A DNA stretch of 64,000 bases, taken from assembly GCA_030645365.1 (NCBI GenBank), contig JAUSMB010000035.1, positions 1-64,000 on the forward strand. Direction: 5' to 3'. Below are positions 47,497 through 56,580 of this stretch, in pieces. The notes below the pieces were generated by a model. It did no database searches. It was not told where the DNA came from and saw only the letters and a program-made list of their open reading frames with translations. Every line of letters starts with the position of its first letter. Position 1 is the first letter of the stretch. The stretch is from Rugosibacter sp. (GTDB lineage: Bacteria; Pseudomonadota; Gammaproteobacteria; Burkholderiales; Rhodocyclaceae). The position numbers and the translations under genes are program-made.

Positions 47497-48762
47497 GTGG
47501 AAAAGAAAACGGCTGGCGGTGAAAAACTTCTATATTGCTCATTTTGTGGCAAGAGTCAGCACGAAGTAAAAAAACTGATCGCTGGCCCGTCCGTTTTTAT
47601 TTGCGATGAGTGTATTGATCTGTGCAACGACATCGTTCGTGATGAGATTGCGGGCATGGATGCAGAAAAACAGAGCGGTGGGCTGCCTACCCCAAAAGAA
47701 ATACGTCATATGCTTGATCAGTATGTGATCGGGCAGGATGATGCGAAAAAAATTCTTGCGGTTGCCGTTTATAACCATTACAAACGCATTCGCCATAAAG
47801 AAACTGGAAGCGATGGCGTAGAGCTGGCAAAAAGCAACATCCTGCTCATCGGCCCTACGGGTTCTGGCAAAACCTTGCTGGCGCAGACGCTTGCCCGCAT
47901 GCTGAATGTGCCATTTGTGATGGCCGATGCGACAACCTTGACCGAGGCAGGTTATGTTGGCGAAGACGTCGAAAATATCATCCAGAAATTGCTGCAAAAC
48001 TGCGATCATGATGTCGAAAAGGCTCAGCAAGGCATAATCTATATTGATGAAATTGACAAAATCTCGCGCAAGGCCGATAACCCTTCGATTACTCGTGATG
48101 TGTCGGGTGAAGGTGTGCAACAGGCATTGCTCAAACTAATCGAAGGCACAGTCGCCAGTATTCCCCCACAAGGCGGACGGAAACATCCGAATCAGGATTT
48201 TGTGCAAATTGATACAACAAACATATTGTTCTTTTGCGGTGGCGCGTTCGACGGCCTGGATAAAGTCATCCGTAGCCGTTCCGAAAAGGGTGGCATAGGG
48301 TTTGGTGCGGAAGTAAAAAGCCGTGATGCAAGCAATGTTTCTGATGTTCTTAAACAGGTTGAGCCAGAAGATTTGATCAAGTTTGGATTGATCCCCGAAT
48401 TAATTGGCCGTTTGCCTGTATTAGCGACTTTACGTGAGTTGGATGAAGTTGCTTTGGTTGAAATTTTGATTGAACCAAAAAATGCTTTGGTTAAACAATA
48501 TCAAAAGCTTTTTTCCATGGAGGGTGTAGAGCTTGAAATTCGCCCTTCCGCATTGCAGGCAATTGCCAGAAAAGCGCTAAAACGCAAAACTGGTGCCCGT
48601 GGTTTGCGTTCTATTCTGGAAAATGTACTGCTCGACACTATGTACGAACTACCGACAATGGAGAATGCAACTAAAGTGGTCGTTGATGAAACAACGATAG
48701 AAAACGGTGCTCAGCCGTTGGTAATTTACGCGGATCAACCAAAAGTATCGGGTTCAAACTGA
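47497..48762 (+). CDS. clpX: ATP-dependent Clp protease ATP-binding subunit ClpX
   Basis: AAA+ unfoldase of 421 residues that feeds ClpP. N-terminal zinc domain [13 protein letters not shown]...[10 protein letters not shown] (four Cys), Walker [16 protein letters not shown], pore loop GYVGED, Walker [10 protein letters not shown] and the ClpP-docking IGF tripeptide (GGIGFGAEV). I chose the GTG at 47497, as GGAG lies 9 bp upstream; an in-frame TTG at 47479 is less likely. Confidence 0.95.
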   Translation: MEKKTAGGEKLLYCSFCGKSQHEVKKLIAGPSVFICDECIDLCNDIVRDEIAGMDAEKQSGGLPTPKEIRHMLDQYVIGQDDAKKILAVAVYNHYKRIRHKETGSDGVELAKSNILLIGPTGSGKTLLAQTLARMLNVPFVMADATTLTEAGYVGEDVENIIQKLLQNCDHDVEKAQQGIIYIDEIDKISRKADNPSITRDVSGEGVQQALLKLIEGTVASIPPQGGRKHPNQDFVQIDTTNILFFCGGAFDGLDKVIRSRSEKGGIGFGAEVKSRDASNVSDVLKQVEPEDLIKFGLIPELIGRLPVLATLRELDEVALVEILIEPKNALVKQYQKLFSMEGVELEIRPSALQAIARKALKRKTGARGLRSILENVLLDTMYELPTMENATKVVVDETTIENGAQPLVIYADQPKVSGSN

Positions 48763-48805
48763 TCTGTTTGGTGCATCAAAAGTAAACTATTGCTTACTTC
48801 CGCAT

Positions 48806-48833
48806 CTTGAATTTCTTTCATATCGCCCCAAAT
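48806..48833 (+). promoter_or_regulatory. sigma-32 (heat-shock) promoter of lon
   Basis: CTTGAAT (48806-48812), 13-bp spacer, CCCCAAAT (48826-48833). The E. coli sigma-32 consensus is CTTGAAA-N13-15-CCCCATNT. It lies 36 bp before the lon start, as expected for a heat-shock protease gene. Confidence 0.85.
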
Positions 48834-48868
48834 AGGGGGGTGTGATTCATAACTTAAAGGACACGATG

Positions 48869-51283
48869 ATGTCTGATCTGACTACTTCTTCTGTGGAAAA
48901 GCAAACTATTCCACTGCTACCTTTGCGCGATGTGGTAGTTTTTCCGCATATGGTGATACCGCTGTTTGTTGGGCGGCCAAAGTCTATAACTGCACTTGAA
49001 ACTGCCATGGAGGGAGGGAAGAGTATCCTTTTGGTGGCACAAAAACATGCAGCCAAGGATGAGCCTGCACCTGAGGATATGTACGAAATCGGGTGTGTTG
49101 CCAACATTCTGCAGATGCTGAAGCTCCCTGATGGAACCGTTAAAGTTCTGGTCGAAGGTGTTGAGCGGGCGCGAGTTTTAACTGTGGAAGATAAAGGCGA
49201 TTTATTTACCGCTGACATTACAGTCATTACTGGCGAAGATGTTGCAAGCCATGAAGTTGAAGCCATGCGCCGTACTGTGCTTGCCCAGTTCGATCAATAC
49301 GTCAAGCTTAATAAAAAAATTCCTCCTGAGGTGCTGACTTCGTTAGCGGGGATTGATGAAGGGGGGCGTCTGGCAGATACTATTGCGGCCCATTTGCCTT
49401 TGAAACTCGAACAAAAGCAAGAGGTTCTCGAAGCGATTGGCGTTGCAGATCGTCTGGAGAGACTTCTTGGGCAACTGGAAACCGAGCTGGATATTCTGCA
49501 AGTGGAAAAGCGGATTCGTGGTCGCGTCAAGCGGCAGATGGAGAAGAGTCAGCGTGAATACTATTTGAATGAGCAGGCTAAGGCGATTCAGAAAGAGCTC
49601 GGTGAAGGCGAAGAAGGTGCTGACATTGAAGAACTGGAAAAGAAAATAAAGACAATTGGTATGAGCAAGGAAGGCCTGCTCAAAGCGACAACCGAATTGA
49701 AAAAACTCAAGCTCATGTCGCCGATGTCGGCCGAAGCTTCAGTTGTCAGAAACTATATTGAAACTTTAGCTGGACTACCTTGGCGTAAAAAATCACGTAT
49801 AAGCAAAGATCTTTCTTCAGCCAAGAAATTGTTGGATAAAGATCATTACGGTCTTGAAAAAGTCAAAGAACGCATTGTTGAGTATTTGGCTGTTCAGCAA
49901 CGGGTAGATAAAATTAAAGCGCCTATTTTGTGCCTCGTGGGGCCACCTGGCGTGGGTAAAACATCGCTGGGGCAATCGATTGCCAAAGCGACTAATCGCA
50001 AGTTTGTGCGTATGGCCCTAGGGGGTGTGCGTGATGAAGCTGAAATTCGTGGGCATAGACGTACCTACATTGGCTCAATGCCGGGCAAGATTTTGCAGAA
50101 TATGGCTAAAGTGGGTGTCAAGAACCCATTATTTTTGCTCGACGAAGTCGACAAAATGGGGCAGGATTTTCGCGGAGACCCTTCTTCAGCGTTGCTTGAG
50201 GTATTAGATCCGGAACAGAACCACACGTTTGAGGATCACTATATTGAAGTCGACTTTGACCTGTCCGATGTGATGTTTGTCGCAACAGCCAATACACTCA
50301 ATATCCCGAATGCTTTGCTGGACCGTATGGAGGTGATTCGGCTGTCTGGCTATACCGAAGACGAGAAAGTAAGCATTGCCATGAGTTACCTGTTGTCAAA
50401 GCAGATCAAAAACAATGGTATCAAGCCAACAGAAATGGTGGTTACTGAAGATGCGGTTCGCGATATTGTGCGTTACTACACGCGTGAGGCAGGGGTTCGT
50501 TCTTTGGAGCGCGAAATATCCAAAATTTGCCGAAAAGTTGTGAAGTCGTTAGTTATGAAGCCACGTAAAAATAAAATTGTGGTGAATGCTAAAAATCTTG
50601 ATAAATTTCTTGGCGTACGTCCATATAGTTTTGGTATGGCAGAGAAAGAAAATCAGGTGGGACAGGTTACTGGTCTGGCTTGGACCGAGGTGGGTGGCGA
50701 GTTACTCACCATAGAATCGATAGTTTTGCCTGGTAAAGGTAAAACTATGACAACAGGCACGCTTGGTGATGTGATGCAGGAGTCAATTCAAGCGGCGCTT
50801 TCTGTTGTTAGAAAACGTAGCAAACAGTTGGGGATCCCAGAAGATTTCTATCAGAAGAGTGATCTGCATATTCATATGCCTGAAGGTGCTACGCCGAAAG
50901 ATGGGCCAAGTGCTGGTGCGGCAATTTGTACTGCCTTGGTTTCCTCTCTAACAGGCATTCCTGTTCGCGCTGATGTGGCAATGACTGGGGAAATTACCTT
51001 GCGTGGCGAAATTTTGCCTATTGGCGGTCTGAAGGAAAAATTGCTCGCCGCAGTGCGCGGAGGAATACGTTTGGCTTTAATTCCTGAAGAAAATGTTAAA
51101 GATTTAGCCGAAATTCCTGACACCATAAAAAATCGTATTGAAATTCAGCCAGTAAGATGGATCGATAAGGTTCTTGAGTTAGCGCTAGAAAGGGTGCCTG
51201 AGCCACTGCCAGAATCACTCATCGCGCCTGCAGAAACCGTCCCCATTGTAGAAGTTGGAGCAAATACTGTTTTGACGCACTGA
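48869..51283 (+). CDS. lon: ATP-dependent protease Lon
   Basis: AAA+ serine protease of 804 residues. N-terminal substrate-binding domain (IPLLPLRDVVVFPHMVIPLF), Walker A GPPGVGKTSLGQSIA, Walker B LFLLDEVDK and the Ser-Lys dyad in KDGPSAGAAICTA and IGGLKEKLLAA. Two ATGs occur in tandem (48866, 48869); SD AAAGGA fits the second better. A strong sigma-32 promoter lies upstream, separate from clpX. Confidence 0.97.
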   Translation: MSDLTTSSVEKQTIPLLPLRDVVVFPHMVIPLFVGRPKSITALETAMEGGKSILLVAQKHAAKDEPAPEDMYEIGCVANILQMLKLPDGTVKVLVEGVERARVLTVEDKGDLFTADITVITGEDVASHEVEAMRRTVLAQFDQYVKLNKKIPPEVLTSLAGIDEGGRLADTIAAHLPLKLEQKQEVLEAIGVADRLERLLGQLETELDILQVEKRIRGRVKRQMEKSQREYYLNEQAKAIQKELGEGEEGADIEELEKKIKTIGMSKEGLLKATTELKKLKLMSPMSAEASVVRNYIETLAGLPWRKKSRISKDLSSAKKLLDKDHYGLEKVKERIVEYLAVQQRVDKIKAPILCLVGPPGVGKTSLGQSIAKATNRKFVRMALGGVRDEAEIRGHRRTYIGSMPGKILQNMAKVGVKNPLFLLDEVDKMGQDFRGDPSSALLEVLDPEQNHTFEDHYIEVDFDLSDVMFVATANTLNIPNALLDRMEVIRLSGYTEDEKVSIAMSYLLSKQIKNNGIKPTEMVVTEDAVRDIVRYYTREAGVRSLEREISKICRKVVKSLVMKPRKNKIVVNAKNLDKFLGVRPYSFGMAEKENQVGQVTGLAWTEVGGELLTIESIVLPGKGKTMTTGTLGDVMQESIQAALSVVRKRSKQLGIPEDFYQKSDLHIHMPEGATPKDGPSAGAAICTALVSSLTGIPVRADVAMTGEITLRGEILPIGGLKEKLLAAVRGGIRLALIPEENVKDLAEIPDTIKNRIEIQPVRWIDKVLELALERVPEPLPESLIAPAETVPIVEVGANTVLTH

Positions 51284-51345
51284 TTACTGGTGTAAAATGG
51301 TAGAATGGTTACCTGATTCACAGCAAGTAGTTGTGTTGTCATAAC

Positions 51346-51421
51346 GGGTGCTTAGCTCAGTTGGTAGAGCGTCGCCCTTACAAGGCGAATGTCGGCGGTT
51401 CGACCCCGTCAGCACCCACCA
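51346..51421 (+). tRNA. tRNA-Val (UAC anticodon)
   Basis: 76 nt with encoded CCA. Acceptor stem GGGTGCT / AGCACCC; anticodon stem CGCCC-TTACAAG-type loop with TAC; T arm GGCGGTTCGACCCCGTC. A TTGACG box at 51272-51277 overlapping the lon stop may be its -35, but the -10 is ambiguous. Its 3' end is the insertion site of a decayed element (see 51552-52008). Confidence 0.96.
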
Positions 51422-51442
51422 GTTTATAGTCCAAAGCAGTCC

Positions 51443-51489
51443 AAAAAAGGCCAGAAAACCTAGTAGTAGCAAGGTTTCTGGCCTTTTTT
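51443..51489 (+). terminator. terminator after tRNA-Val
   Basis: AAAAAAGGCCAGAAA.CC pairs with GGTTTCTGGCCTTTTTT around an 11-12 base loop; six-base T run. Probably carried by the integrated element. Confidence 0.85.
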
Positions 51490-51551
51490 ACGTCCAGGGT
51501 AGTCCATGCGTAATCTGATGGTAAAACCATGACGGACAGCTAGTTACGGTC

Positions 51552-51665
51552 ATGGCGCTTACTGATATAGCTGTTAGAAATGCAAAGCCGCAAGTTAAGT
51601 CCATCAATCTATTTGTTGTCAATGGTATCTATTTGCTACTTAAGGCGAGGAAAAACGTGAACTAG
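51552..51665 (+). pseudogene. tyrosine integrase stub (DUF4102 arm-binding N-terminus)
   Basis: Reads MALTDIAVRNAKPQVKSINL then FVVNGIYLLLKARKNVN and a stop, 37 residues. Phage integrases of the P4 group begin with MALTDxAIRNAKPxxKxYKL...GGLYLLV, so this is the extreme N-terminus of one; the rest is gone. It lies 130 bp after tRNA-Val, where such integrases usually sit. Confidence 0.75.
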
Positions 51666-51679
51666 CATAAGCACTCCTT

Positions 51680-51925
51680 GCCTGAGCCTGGATGCCGTAG
51701 CCTGTCGCAGATCATCGACAACTTAAAACTTCGTTGACTGTCAGCCAGTCGAACTGGTGGGCTGACGTTAAATCGGGTCGCTATCCTCAGCCTGTGCGAA
51801 CACTAGGCGAATGCATTACGGCGCGGCGGGTAGAGGATATTCGCAGCTTGATACAATGTGCCGCAGGGCATAATCAGGCTCAATGTGATGTAAAATTATT
51901 GGTAGTACAGCTGTCTTGCCAGTAA
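51680..51925 (+). pseudogene. AlpA-type prophage regulator remnant
   Basis: RSLSQIIDN, then after a stop SQSNWWADVKSGRYPQPVR and RRVEDIRSLIQ match the AlpA/excisionase family pattern (S.STWW..VKSGRYP.PV...TAWRVEDIR.LI). A stop and frame change split it. It belongs to the same decayed integrative element as the integrase stub. Confidence 0.7.
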
Positions 51926-51987
51926 CTTTGGCGGTAACTGTAAAGTTCGAATCCTTTAATTTTTGTATATAAGGGTGTTACGGGTTA

Positions 51988-52008
51988 GGGTTCGACCCGT
52001 AAGCACCA
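51988..52008 (+). repeat. att-like duplicate of the tRNA-Val 3' end
   Basis: GGGTTCGACCCGTAAGCACC resembles the tRNA-Val segment GGTTCGACCCCGTCAGCACC (51400-51419), with one deletion and one substitution. This is the expected far end (attR) of an element integrated into the tRNA gene. It is followed at once by a terminator, probably the original tRNA terminator. Confidence 0.7.
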
Positions 52009-52014
52009 TAGAAT

Positions 52015-52043
52015 AAAGGCGAGCTTAAGTTCGCCTTTTTTTC
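52015..52043 (+). terminator. rho-independent terminator before ppiD
   Basis: AAAGGCGA-GCTTAAG-TTCGCCTTT with a T run, ending 18 bp before the ppiD ATG. Confidence 0.85.
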
Positions 52044-52060
52044 ATCCGGGGTTTCCAGAT

Positions 52061-53956
52061 ATGTTTGATAGCGTTCGTAACAACAAAAGAATTGTTCAGG
52101 GGTTTCTTATTCTAATAACAATCCCATTTGCGCTCTGGGGGGTTGAGTCTTACATTCAAGATAGTGTAAGCGGGGATGAGGTAGCTACCGTAGGCAAGGT
52201 TAAAATTTCGCAGCAAGAATTTGTTTCTGCATTGAGCCAACAACAAGAACGCTTGCGTGTTCGATCCGGCGGTAACTTTGACTCTGCACTGTTTGATACG
52301 CCGCAAGTCCGTCTCCAGTTGCTGGAATCGCTCATTACCAGGGAGCTATTAACGCAGCAAGTGAGAAAAGCCCAACTTACCGTGAGCGATGGGGCGCTAG
52401 TAAACGCTATCGCGAGCATCCCTGAGTTTCAGGAAAATAATCAATTTTCCAAAATCAGCTACGAAACTGCTCTCTCATCGCAGGGCCTAAATAAAGAGTT
52501 GTTTGAAGCGCGAATGAGGCAAGACCTTGCAGTACAACAGCTTGTTTTGCCAATTGCCGCAGCAAGTATCCCTGGCGTTACGCCGACAGGTCGTTGGCTA
52601 TCGATAAAGTTAGAGCAGCGTGAGGTTGTTGAGGCTCAGATCCCTTACGCCAACTATATTAACCAAGTGAAATTGGCCCCTGATGCAGTCAAGAAATATT
52701 ATGCTGAGCATGCTAAGGAATTTGAGCTACCCGAGCAAGTTCGTGCAGAGTTTTTAGTACTGAGTACGAATGCGTTGTTGACGCAACTATCCGTTAGTGA
52801 AGAAGAAGTCAGAGCTCGTTACACCGCAGATATTAATCGTTATAAAGAAACTGAGTCGCGTCGGGCAAGCCATATTTTGATTGCCGTGGATAAAAATGCA
52901 CCTACGGCTGAAGTCGCGAGTGCTAAGGCTAAAGCCGAGGATTTGCTGGCTAAGCTCGGTAAAAACGCTGGCAGTTTTGCTGCGTTAGCCAAAGAATATT
53001 CTAAAGACACTCAGTCAGCGGACAAAGGTGGGGATTTGGGCTGGTTTGGCCGTGGTCTGATGACAAAGTCATTTGAAGATGCTGTGTTTGAATTGAAAGA
53101 AGGGGCTACATCTCGCGCAATTCGCACAGAATTTGGGTTTCATATTATTCGCGTTACTGGGGTAAAACCGGAACATGTTCAGTCTTTTGATGACGTAAAA
53201 CTTACTATTGCTGATGAACTAAAGCGCGAATTAGGCGCTAAGCGATATGCTGAAGCAGCAGAACCATTTGGCAATTTGGTCTATGAGCAGCCAGATAGCT
53301 TGACTCCCGCGGCAGAAAAATGGAGGTTGCCGATTCAGCAGACAGGTTGGCTTTCAAAATTAGATAAGTTGTCTTTTCCGCTAAATAATAAAAAATTGGC
53401 TGATGCTTTGTTTGGTGAGGATGCGGTTAAGAAAAAGCATAACACCGAAGCCGTGGAGGTTTCTCCCGGTACGCTTGTTGCTGCACGAGTGCTGGAATAT
53501 AAATCTGCTGCTTTGCAAGATTTTGCTGCTGTTAAAGAAAAGATTGAGAAGGAGTTGATCCATGAAGCGGCCCTTAAATTAGCCATAAAAGATGGTGAAG
53601 ACAAATTGTCCCGCTTGATGAAAGGCGAAGCAGTCGATATGAAATGGTCAACGTCGAAGACTTTGAGTCAAGATAATGCACATGATCTTTCCTCACAGGC
53701 TGTGCAAGCGATTTTTAAGGCGAAAACCGATAAATTACCGGCTTATGTTGGCCTTACTTCGCACAATAATGGCTATGTTGTCTATCGTATTAACGAATTA
53801 AAAACTGCTAGACCAAGTCAAGAAGATGCGGAGAGTCATAAGCTTCTCGAGCGTTATAACCAGTCAGTGACCGAAGAGGAAGTCGCTGCGTGGATGGCGA
53901 CTTTAAAAGAACAATTTCCAGTAGAAATTAAAAAGTCGGCGCTGGAGAAACGCTAA
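52061..53956 (+). CDS. ppiD: periplasmic folding chaperone PpiD (SurA-like peptidyl-prolyl isomerase)
   Basis: Membrane-anchored periplasmic chaperone of 631 residues. One N-terminal transmembrane anchor (about 12-30; IVQGFLILITIPFALWGVES), SurA/PpiD N-domain, and a parvulin (PpiC) domain about 265-365 (SRRASHILIAV; KGGDLGWFGRGLMTKSFEDA; TEFGFHIIRVTG). Downstream of lon as in many proteobacteria; the usual hupB gene between them is absent. The last codons and stop are formed inside a repeat copy (K-S-A-L-E-K-R). Confidence 0.93.
   Translation: MFDSVRNNKRIVQGFLILITIPFALWGVESYIQDSVSGDEVATVGKVKISQQEFVSALSQQQERLRVRSGGNFDSALFDTPQVRLQLLESLITRELLTQQVRKAQLTVSDGALVNAIASIPEFQENNQFSKISYETALSSQGLNKELFEARMRQDLAVQQLVLPIAAASIPGVTPTGRWLSIKLEQREVVEAQIPYANYINQVKLAPDAVKKYYAEHAKEFELPEQVRAEFLVLSTNALLTQLSVSEEEVRARYTADINRYKETESRRASHILIAVDKNAPTAEVASAKAKAEDLLAKLGKNAGSFAALAKEYSKDTQSADKGGDLGWFGRGLMTKSFEDAVFELKEGATSRAIRTEFGFHIIRVTGVKPEHVQSFDDVKLTIADELKRELGAKRYAEAAEPFGNLVYEQPDSLTPAAEKWRLPIQQTGWLSKLDKLSFPLNNKKLADALFGEDAVKKKHNTEAVEVSPGTLVAARVLEYKSAALQDFAAVKEKIEKELIHEAALKLAIKDGEDKLSRLMKGEAVDMKWSTSKTLSQDNAHDLSSQAVQAIFKAKTDKLPAYVGLTSHNNGYVVYRINELKTARPSQEDAESHKLLERYNQSVTEEEVAAWMATLKEQFPVEIKKSALEKR
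53931..53953 (+). repeat. dispersed 25-bp repeat, copy at the 3' end of ppiD
   Basis: AAAAGTCGGCGCTGG followed by AGAAACG; core intact, 3' part divergent. It provides the last seven codons of ppiD just before the TAA. Confidence 0.65.
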
Positions 53957-53998
53957 CCTCATGGCTTCAGGGATTAGCTCATATGATTCTCTTAAGCG

Positions 53999-55744
53999 AT
54001 GATTATCGATCCAACGCCTGAGCTGATAGCAAAAATTATATTGGCGGGTTTTAACAAGCACTACAGCTTGTTTCGTGAATGTTCATCAGGAGCAAAACAG
54101 CGCTTTGAAGAAATGCGCTGGATTGATGGGCAGCAAGCAATTAAGGATCGTATTCAGTTTTACGATGATCGTGTAAGTGAAACGACAACTCAATTGTGTG
54201 ATGAGTTTAATGCTGAGGGTTTAGCAGAGAACATCTGGCAGCAAACCAAACTGAATTACATCGGATTTTTATCTGAACATCGGCAACCTGAGTTGGCTGA
54301 GACTTTTTTTAACTCGGTATGTTGTCGGATCTTACATCGAACTTATTTTCATAACGATTATATTTTCGTGCGTCCGGCTGTGGCGACAGAATATATCGAA
54401 TCAAATCCACCAACTTATCGATGCTATTACCCCACTCAGATTAATTTAAAAGCCTCTATTAGAAAAATATTCCTTGATTTTTTGTGGGCTAAAGAGTTTG
54501 AGGATATTGATCGCGATGTGGATTTTATTTTGCGCACTTTTACACAGCATTTGATTCGCTTGCCTAAGCAAGAGGCTAATTTTCAAATTCAAGTATTAGG
54601 CTCTGCTTTTTATAGAAATAAGGCGTCTTACGTTATTGGTAAAGTAATCAATGGTGGCATGGAGTATCCATTTGCTTTACCCATACTGCATGCGCCAAGC
54701 GGTAAGATTTACATAGATACGATTATTTTGGATACGTGGCGAATTGGTTTGCTATTTTCTCTCTCTCGGGCATATTTCATGGTGGATATGGAAGTTCCTT
54801 CCGCCTATGTCCAGTTTCTGCGGACGATAATGACGAATAAGTCTCGGTCTGAGCTCTACACTATGCTTGGGTTAGGGAAGCAGGGGAAAACGATGTTTTA
54901 TCGTGACCTTGTCTATCATCTGCATCATTCAGCAGACCAGTTTATTGTTGCGCCAGGTATTCGAGGCTTGGTCATGATGGTATTTACTTTGCCATCCTAC
55001 CCATATGTTTTTAAAATCATTAAAGACGTCTTTGGTAGTTCAAAAGAGGTTGACCATGAAACCGTCCGCAGAAAATACCAGTTGGTGAAGCAGGTTGATC
55101 GAGTGGGGCGCATGGCGGATACGCTTGAGTTTTCACATGTAGCTTTGCCACGAAAAAGATTCTCGCCAGAATTGATTGATGCACTGCAGGAGTCTGCGCC
55201 GTCTTTAATTGAAGAGGATGGCGACAACTTGGTGATTAAGCATGTCTATATTGAACGGCGCATGCAGCCGCTTAATTTATTTCTTGAGGAAATGACCAGG
55301 GCTGGTGACGACGAGCAAATGGAGCATGCTGTGATCGAATACGGAAATGCGATTCGTGAGTTAGCTATTGCTAATATTTTTCCTGGTGACATGTTGTGGA
55401 AGAATTTTGGAATTACTCGGTATGGTCGAGTTGTTTTTTACGATTATGATGAAATCGAATATATGACAGCCTGCAAGTTTAGGCGTTTTCCCCCCCCCCC
55501 TGACTTTGAAGCGGAAATGGCTGGCAAGAGTTGGTATTCGGCAGCAAAAAATGATGTTTTCCCTGAAGAGTTTGCTACCTTTTTATTGACATCTGAGAAA
55601 ATTCGAGCGGTTTTTATGCGCCATCATAAAGATATTCTTGAACCTGACTTTTGGCAGACTACGCAGGAAGATATTCGCCAAGGCGTAGTGAGAGATTTTT
55701 TCCCTTATCCAAAATCATTACGATTTTGCAATCGTTTTTCGTGA
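53999..55744 (+). CDS. aceK: isocitrate dehydrogenase kinase/phosphatase
   Basis: Bifunctional enzyme of 581 residues that phosphorylates or dephosphorylates isocitrate dehydrogenase to switch carbon between the TCA cycle and glyoxylate bypass. KIILAGFNKHYSLFRECS at the N-terminus; ATP-binding FTLPSYPYVFKIIKDVFG; catalytic VFYDYDEIEYM. The conserved FRRFPPPPDFEAEM segment is encoded through an 11-base C run (55490-55500), a likely slippage site. aceA/aceB are not in the window. The gene is AT-rich like its neighbours. Confidence 0.95.
   Translation: MIIDPTPELIAKIILAGFNKHYSLFRECSSGAKQRFEEMRWIDGQQAIKDRIQFYDDRVSETTTQLCDEFNAEGLAENIWQQTKLNYIGFLSEHRQPELAETFFNSVCCRILHRTYFHNDYIFVRPAVATEYIESNPPTYRCYYPTQINLKASIRKIFLDFLWAKEFEDIDRDVDFILRTFTQHLIRLPKQEANFQIQVLGSAFYRNKASYVIGKVINGGMEYPFALPILHAPSGKIYIDTIILDTWRIGLLFSLSRAYFMVDMEVPSAYVQFLRTIMTNKSRSELYTMLGLGKQGKTMFYRDLVYHLHHSADQFIVAPGIRGLVMMVFTLPSYPYVFKIIKDVFGSSKEVDHETVRRKYQLVKQVDRVGRMADTLEFSHVALPRKRFSPELIDALQESAPSLIEEDGDNLVIKHVYIERRMQPLNLFLEEMTRAGDDEQMEHAVIEYGNAIRELAIANIFPGDMLWKNFGITRYGRVVFYDYDEIEYMTACKFRRFPPPPDFEAEMAGKSWYSAAKNDVFPEEFATFLLTSEKIRAVFMRHHKDILEPDFWQTTQEDIRQGVVRDFFPYPKSLRFCNRFS
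55490..55500 (+). repeat. C11 homopolymer inside aceK
   Basis: Eleven consecutive C after GCGTTTT, encoding the Pro run of the AceK FRRFPPPP segment. A change of one base would frameshift the last 80 or so codons. Confidence 0.9.
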
Positions 55745-55769
55745 TCTGTGCTGTGGTTGATTTCAGTGC

Positions 55770-56336
55770 ATGAGCCGCCTTATTCTTTTTAATAAGCCCT
55801 ATGGCGTGTTAACTCAGTTTACAGACCCGAGCGGACGTCTGACGCTTGCTAACTTTATAAAAACACCACATGTTTATGCCGCCGGGCGCTTGGACTCGGA
55901 CTCAGAAGGACTTGTCTTACTGACAGATGATGGCAGCTTGCAAGCAAGAATTGCGCATCCTCGGTATAAGCTGCTCAAGGTTTATTGGGCTCAGGTAGAA
56001 GGCATTCCGAAGGCGGCTGATTTAGAGCTTTTAAGGCGGGGGGTAGACTTGGGCGACTTTATTACTCAACCTGCGAAAATAAACTTGATTGACGAGCCAT
56101 CGAGCTTATGGGAGAGGCGCCCACCTATTCGCTATCGGTCAAATATTCCGACTTCTTGGCTAAAAATTGTTATAGCTGAGGGAAAAAATCGGCAAGTCCG
56201 GCGCATGACAGCAAAAATTGGATTCCCGACACTGAGACTTGTTCGCTGGTCAGTGGGGGAGTGGACGCTAGAGGGGCTACCACCAGAGAGTTGGCGCGAA
56301 ATTACAGTTACGCGTCGACCTGACATTAATCCATGA
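55770..56336 (+). CDS. rluE: 23S rRNA pseudouridine synthase RluE
   Basis: RsuA/RluB-type pseudouridine synthase of 188 residues without an S4 domain, like RluE (modifies U2457 in E. coli). It begins LILFNKPYGVLTQFTD, has the catalytic Asp in AAGRLDSDSEGLVLLTDDG, and the GKNRQVRRMTAKIGFPTLRL motif. Starts 25 bp after aceK. Confidence 0.92.
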   Translation: MSRLILFNKPYGVLTQFTDPSGRLTLANFIKTPHVYAAGRLDSDSEGLVLLTDDGSLQARIAHPRYKLLKVYWAQVEGIPKAADLELLRRGVDLGDFITQPAKINLIDEPSSLWERRPPIRYRSNIPTSWLKIVIAEGKNRQVRRMTAKIGFPTLRLVRWSVGEWTLEGLPPESWREITVTRRPDINP

Positions 56337-56405
56337 GTCCTATGGTAGGCCCGCCGGGAAGTCGGCAGTTATCAGACCTACTCGTAATAATCGAAAAAAT
56401 TTACC

Positions 56406-56477
56406 ATGAACAAACTGATCGCTACTCTGGATGCAGATTTTATTGCTACTCCCGCTACTGCTGAAGAAGCCATGTGA
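56406..56477 (+). pseudogene. 23-codon fragment resembling a secreted-protein N-terminus
   Basis: MNKLIATLDADFIATPATAE ends after 23 codons. It looks like a signal peptide of small Ala-rich betaproteobacterial proteins (MNKLIATLIAxFFAxxAFA) with charged residues in the hydrophobic core, followed by loss of the rest. No SD is evident. Confidence 0.35.
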
Positions 56478-56498
56478 TTTTGCGTGAATGATAAAAAA

Positions 56499-56527
56499 CA
56501 GCGGGTTACCCCGCCATTTTTGTTTTT
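56499..56527 (+). terminator. rho-independent terminator
   Basis: GCGGG-TTAC-CCCGC stem followed by CATTTTTGTTTTT; preceded by an A run. Lies after the 23-codon fragment. Confidence 0.8.
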
Positions 56528-56580
56528 ATTTGTGTCTTTTGTAATTGCTACTGTATGAGATATTCTTTTAAGGGTGTGTT

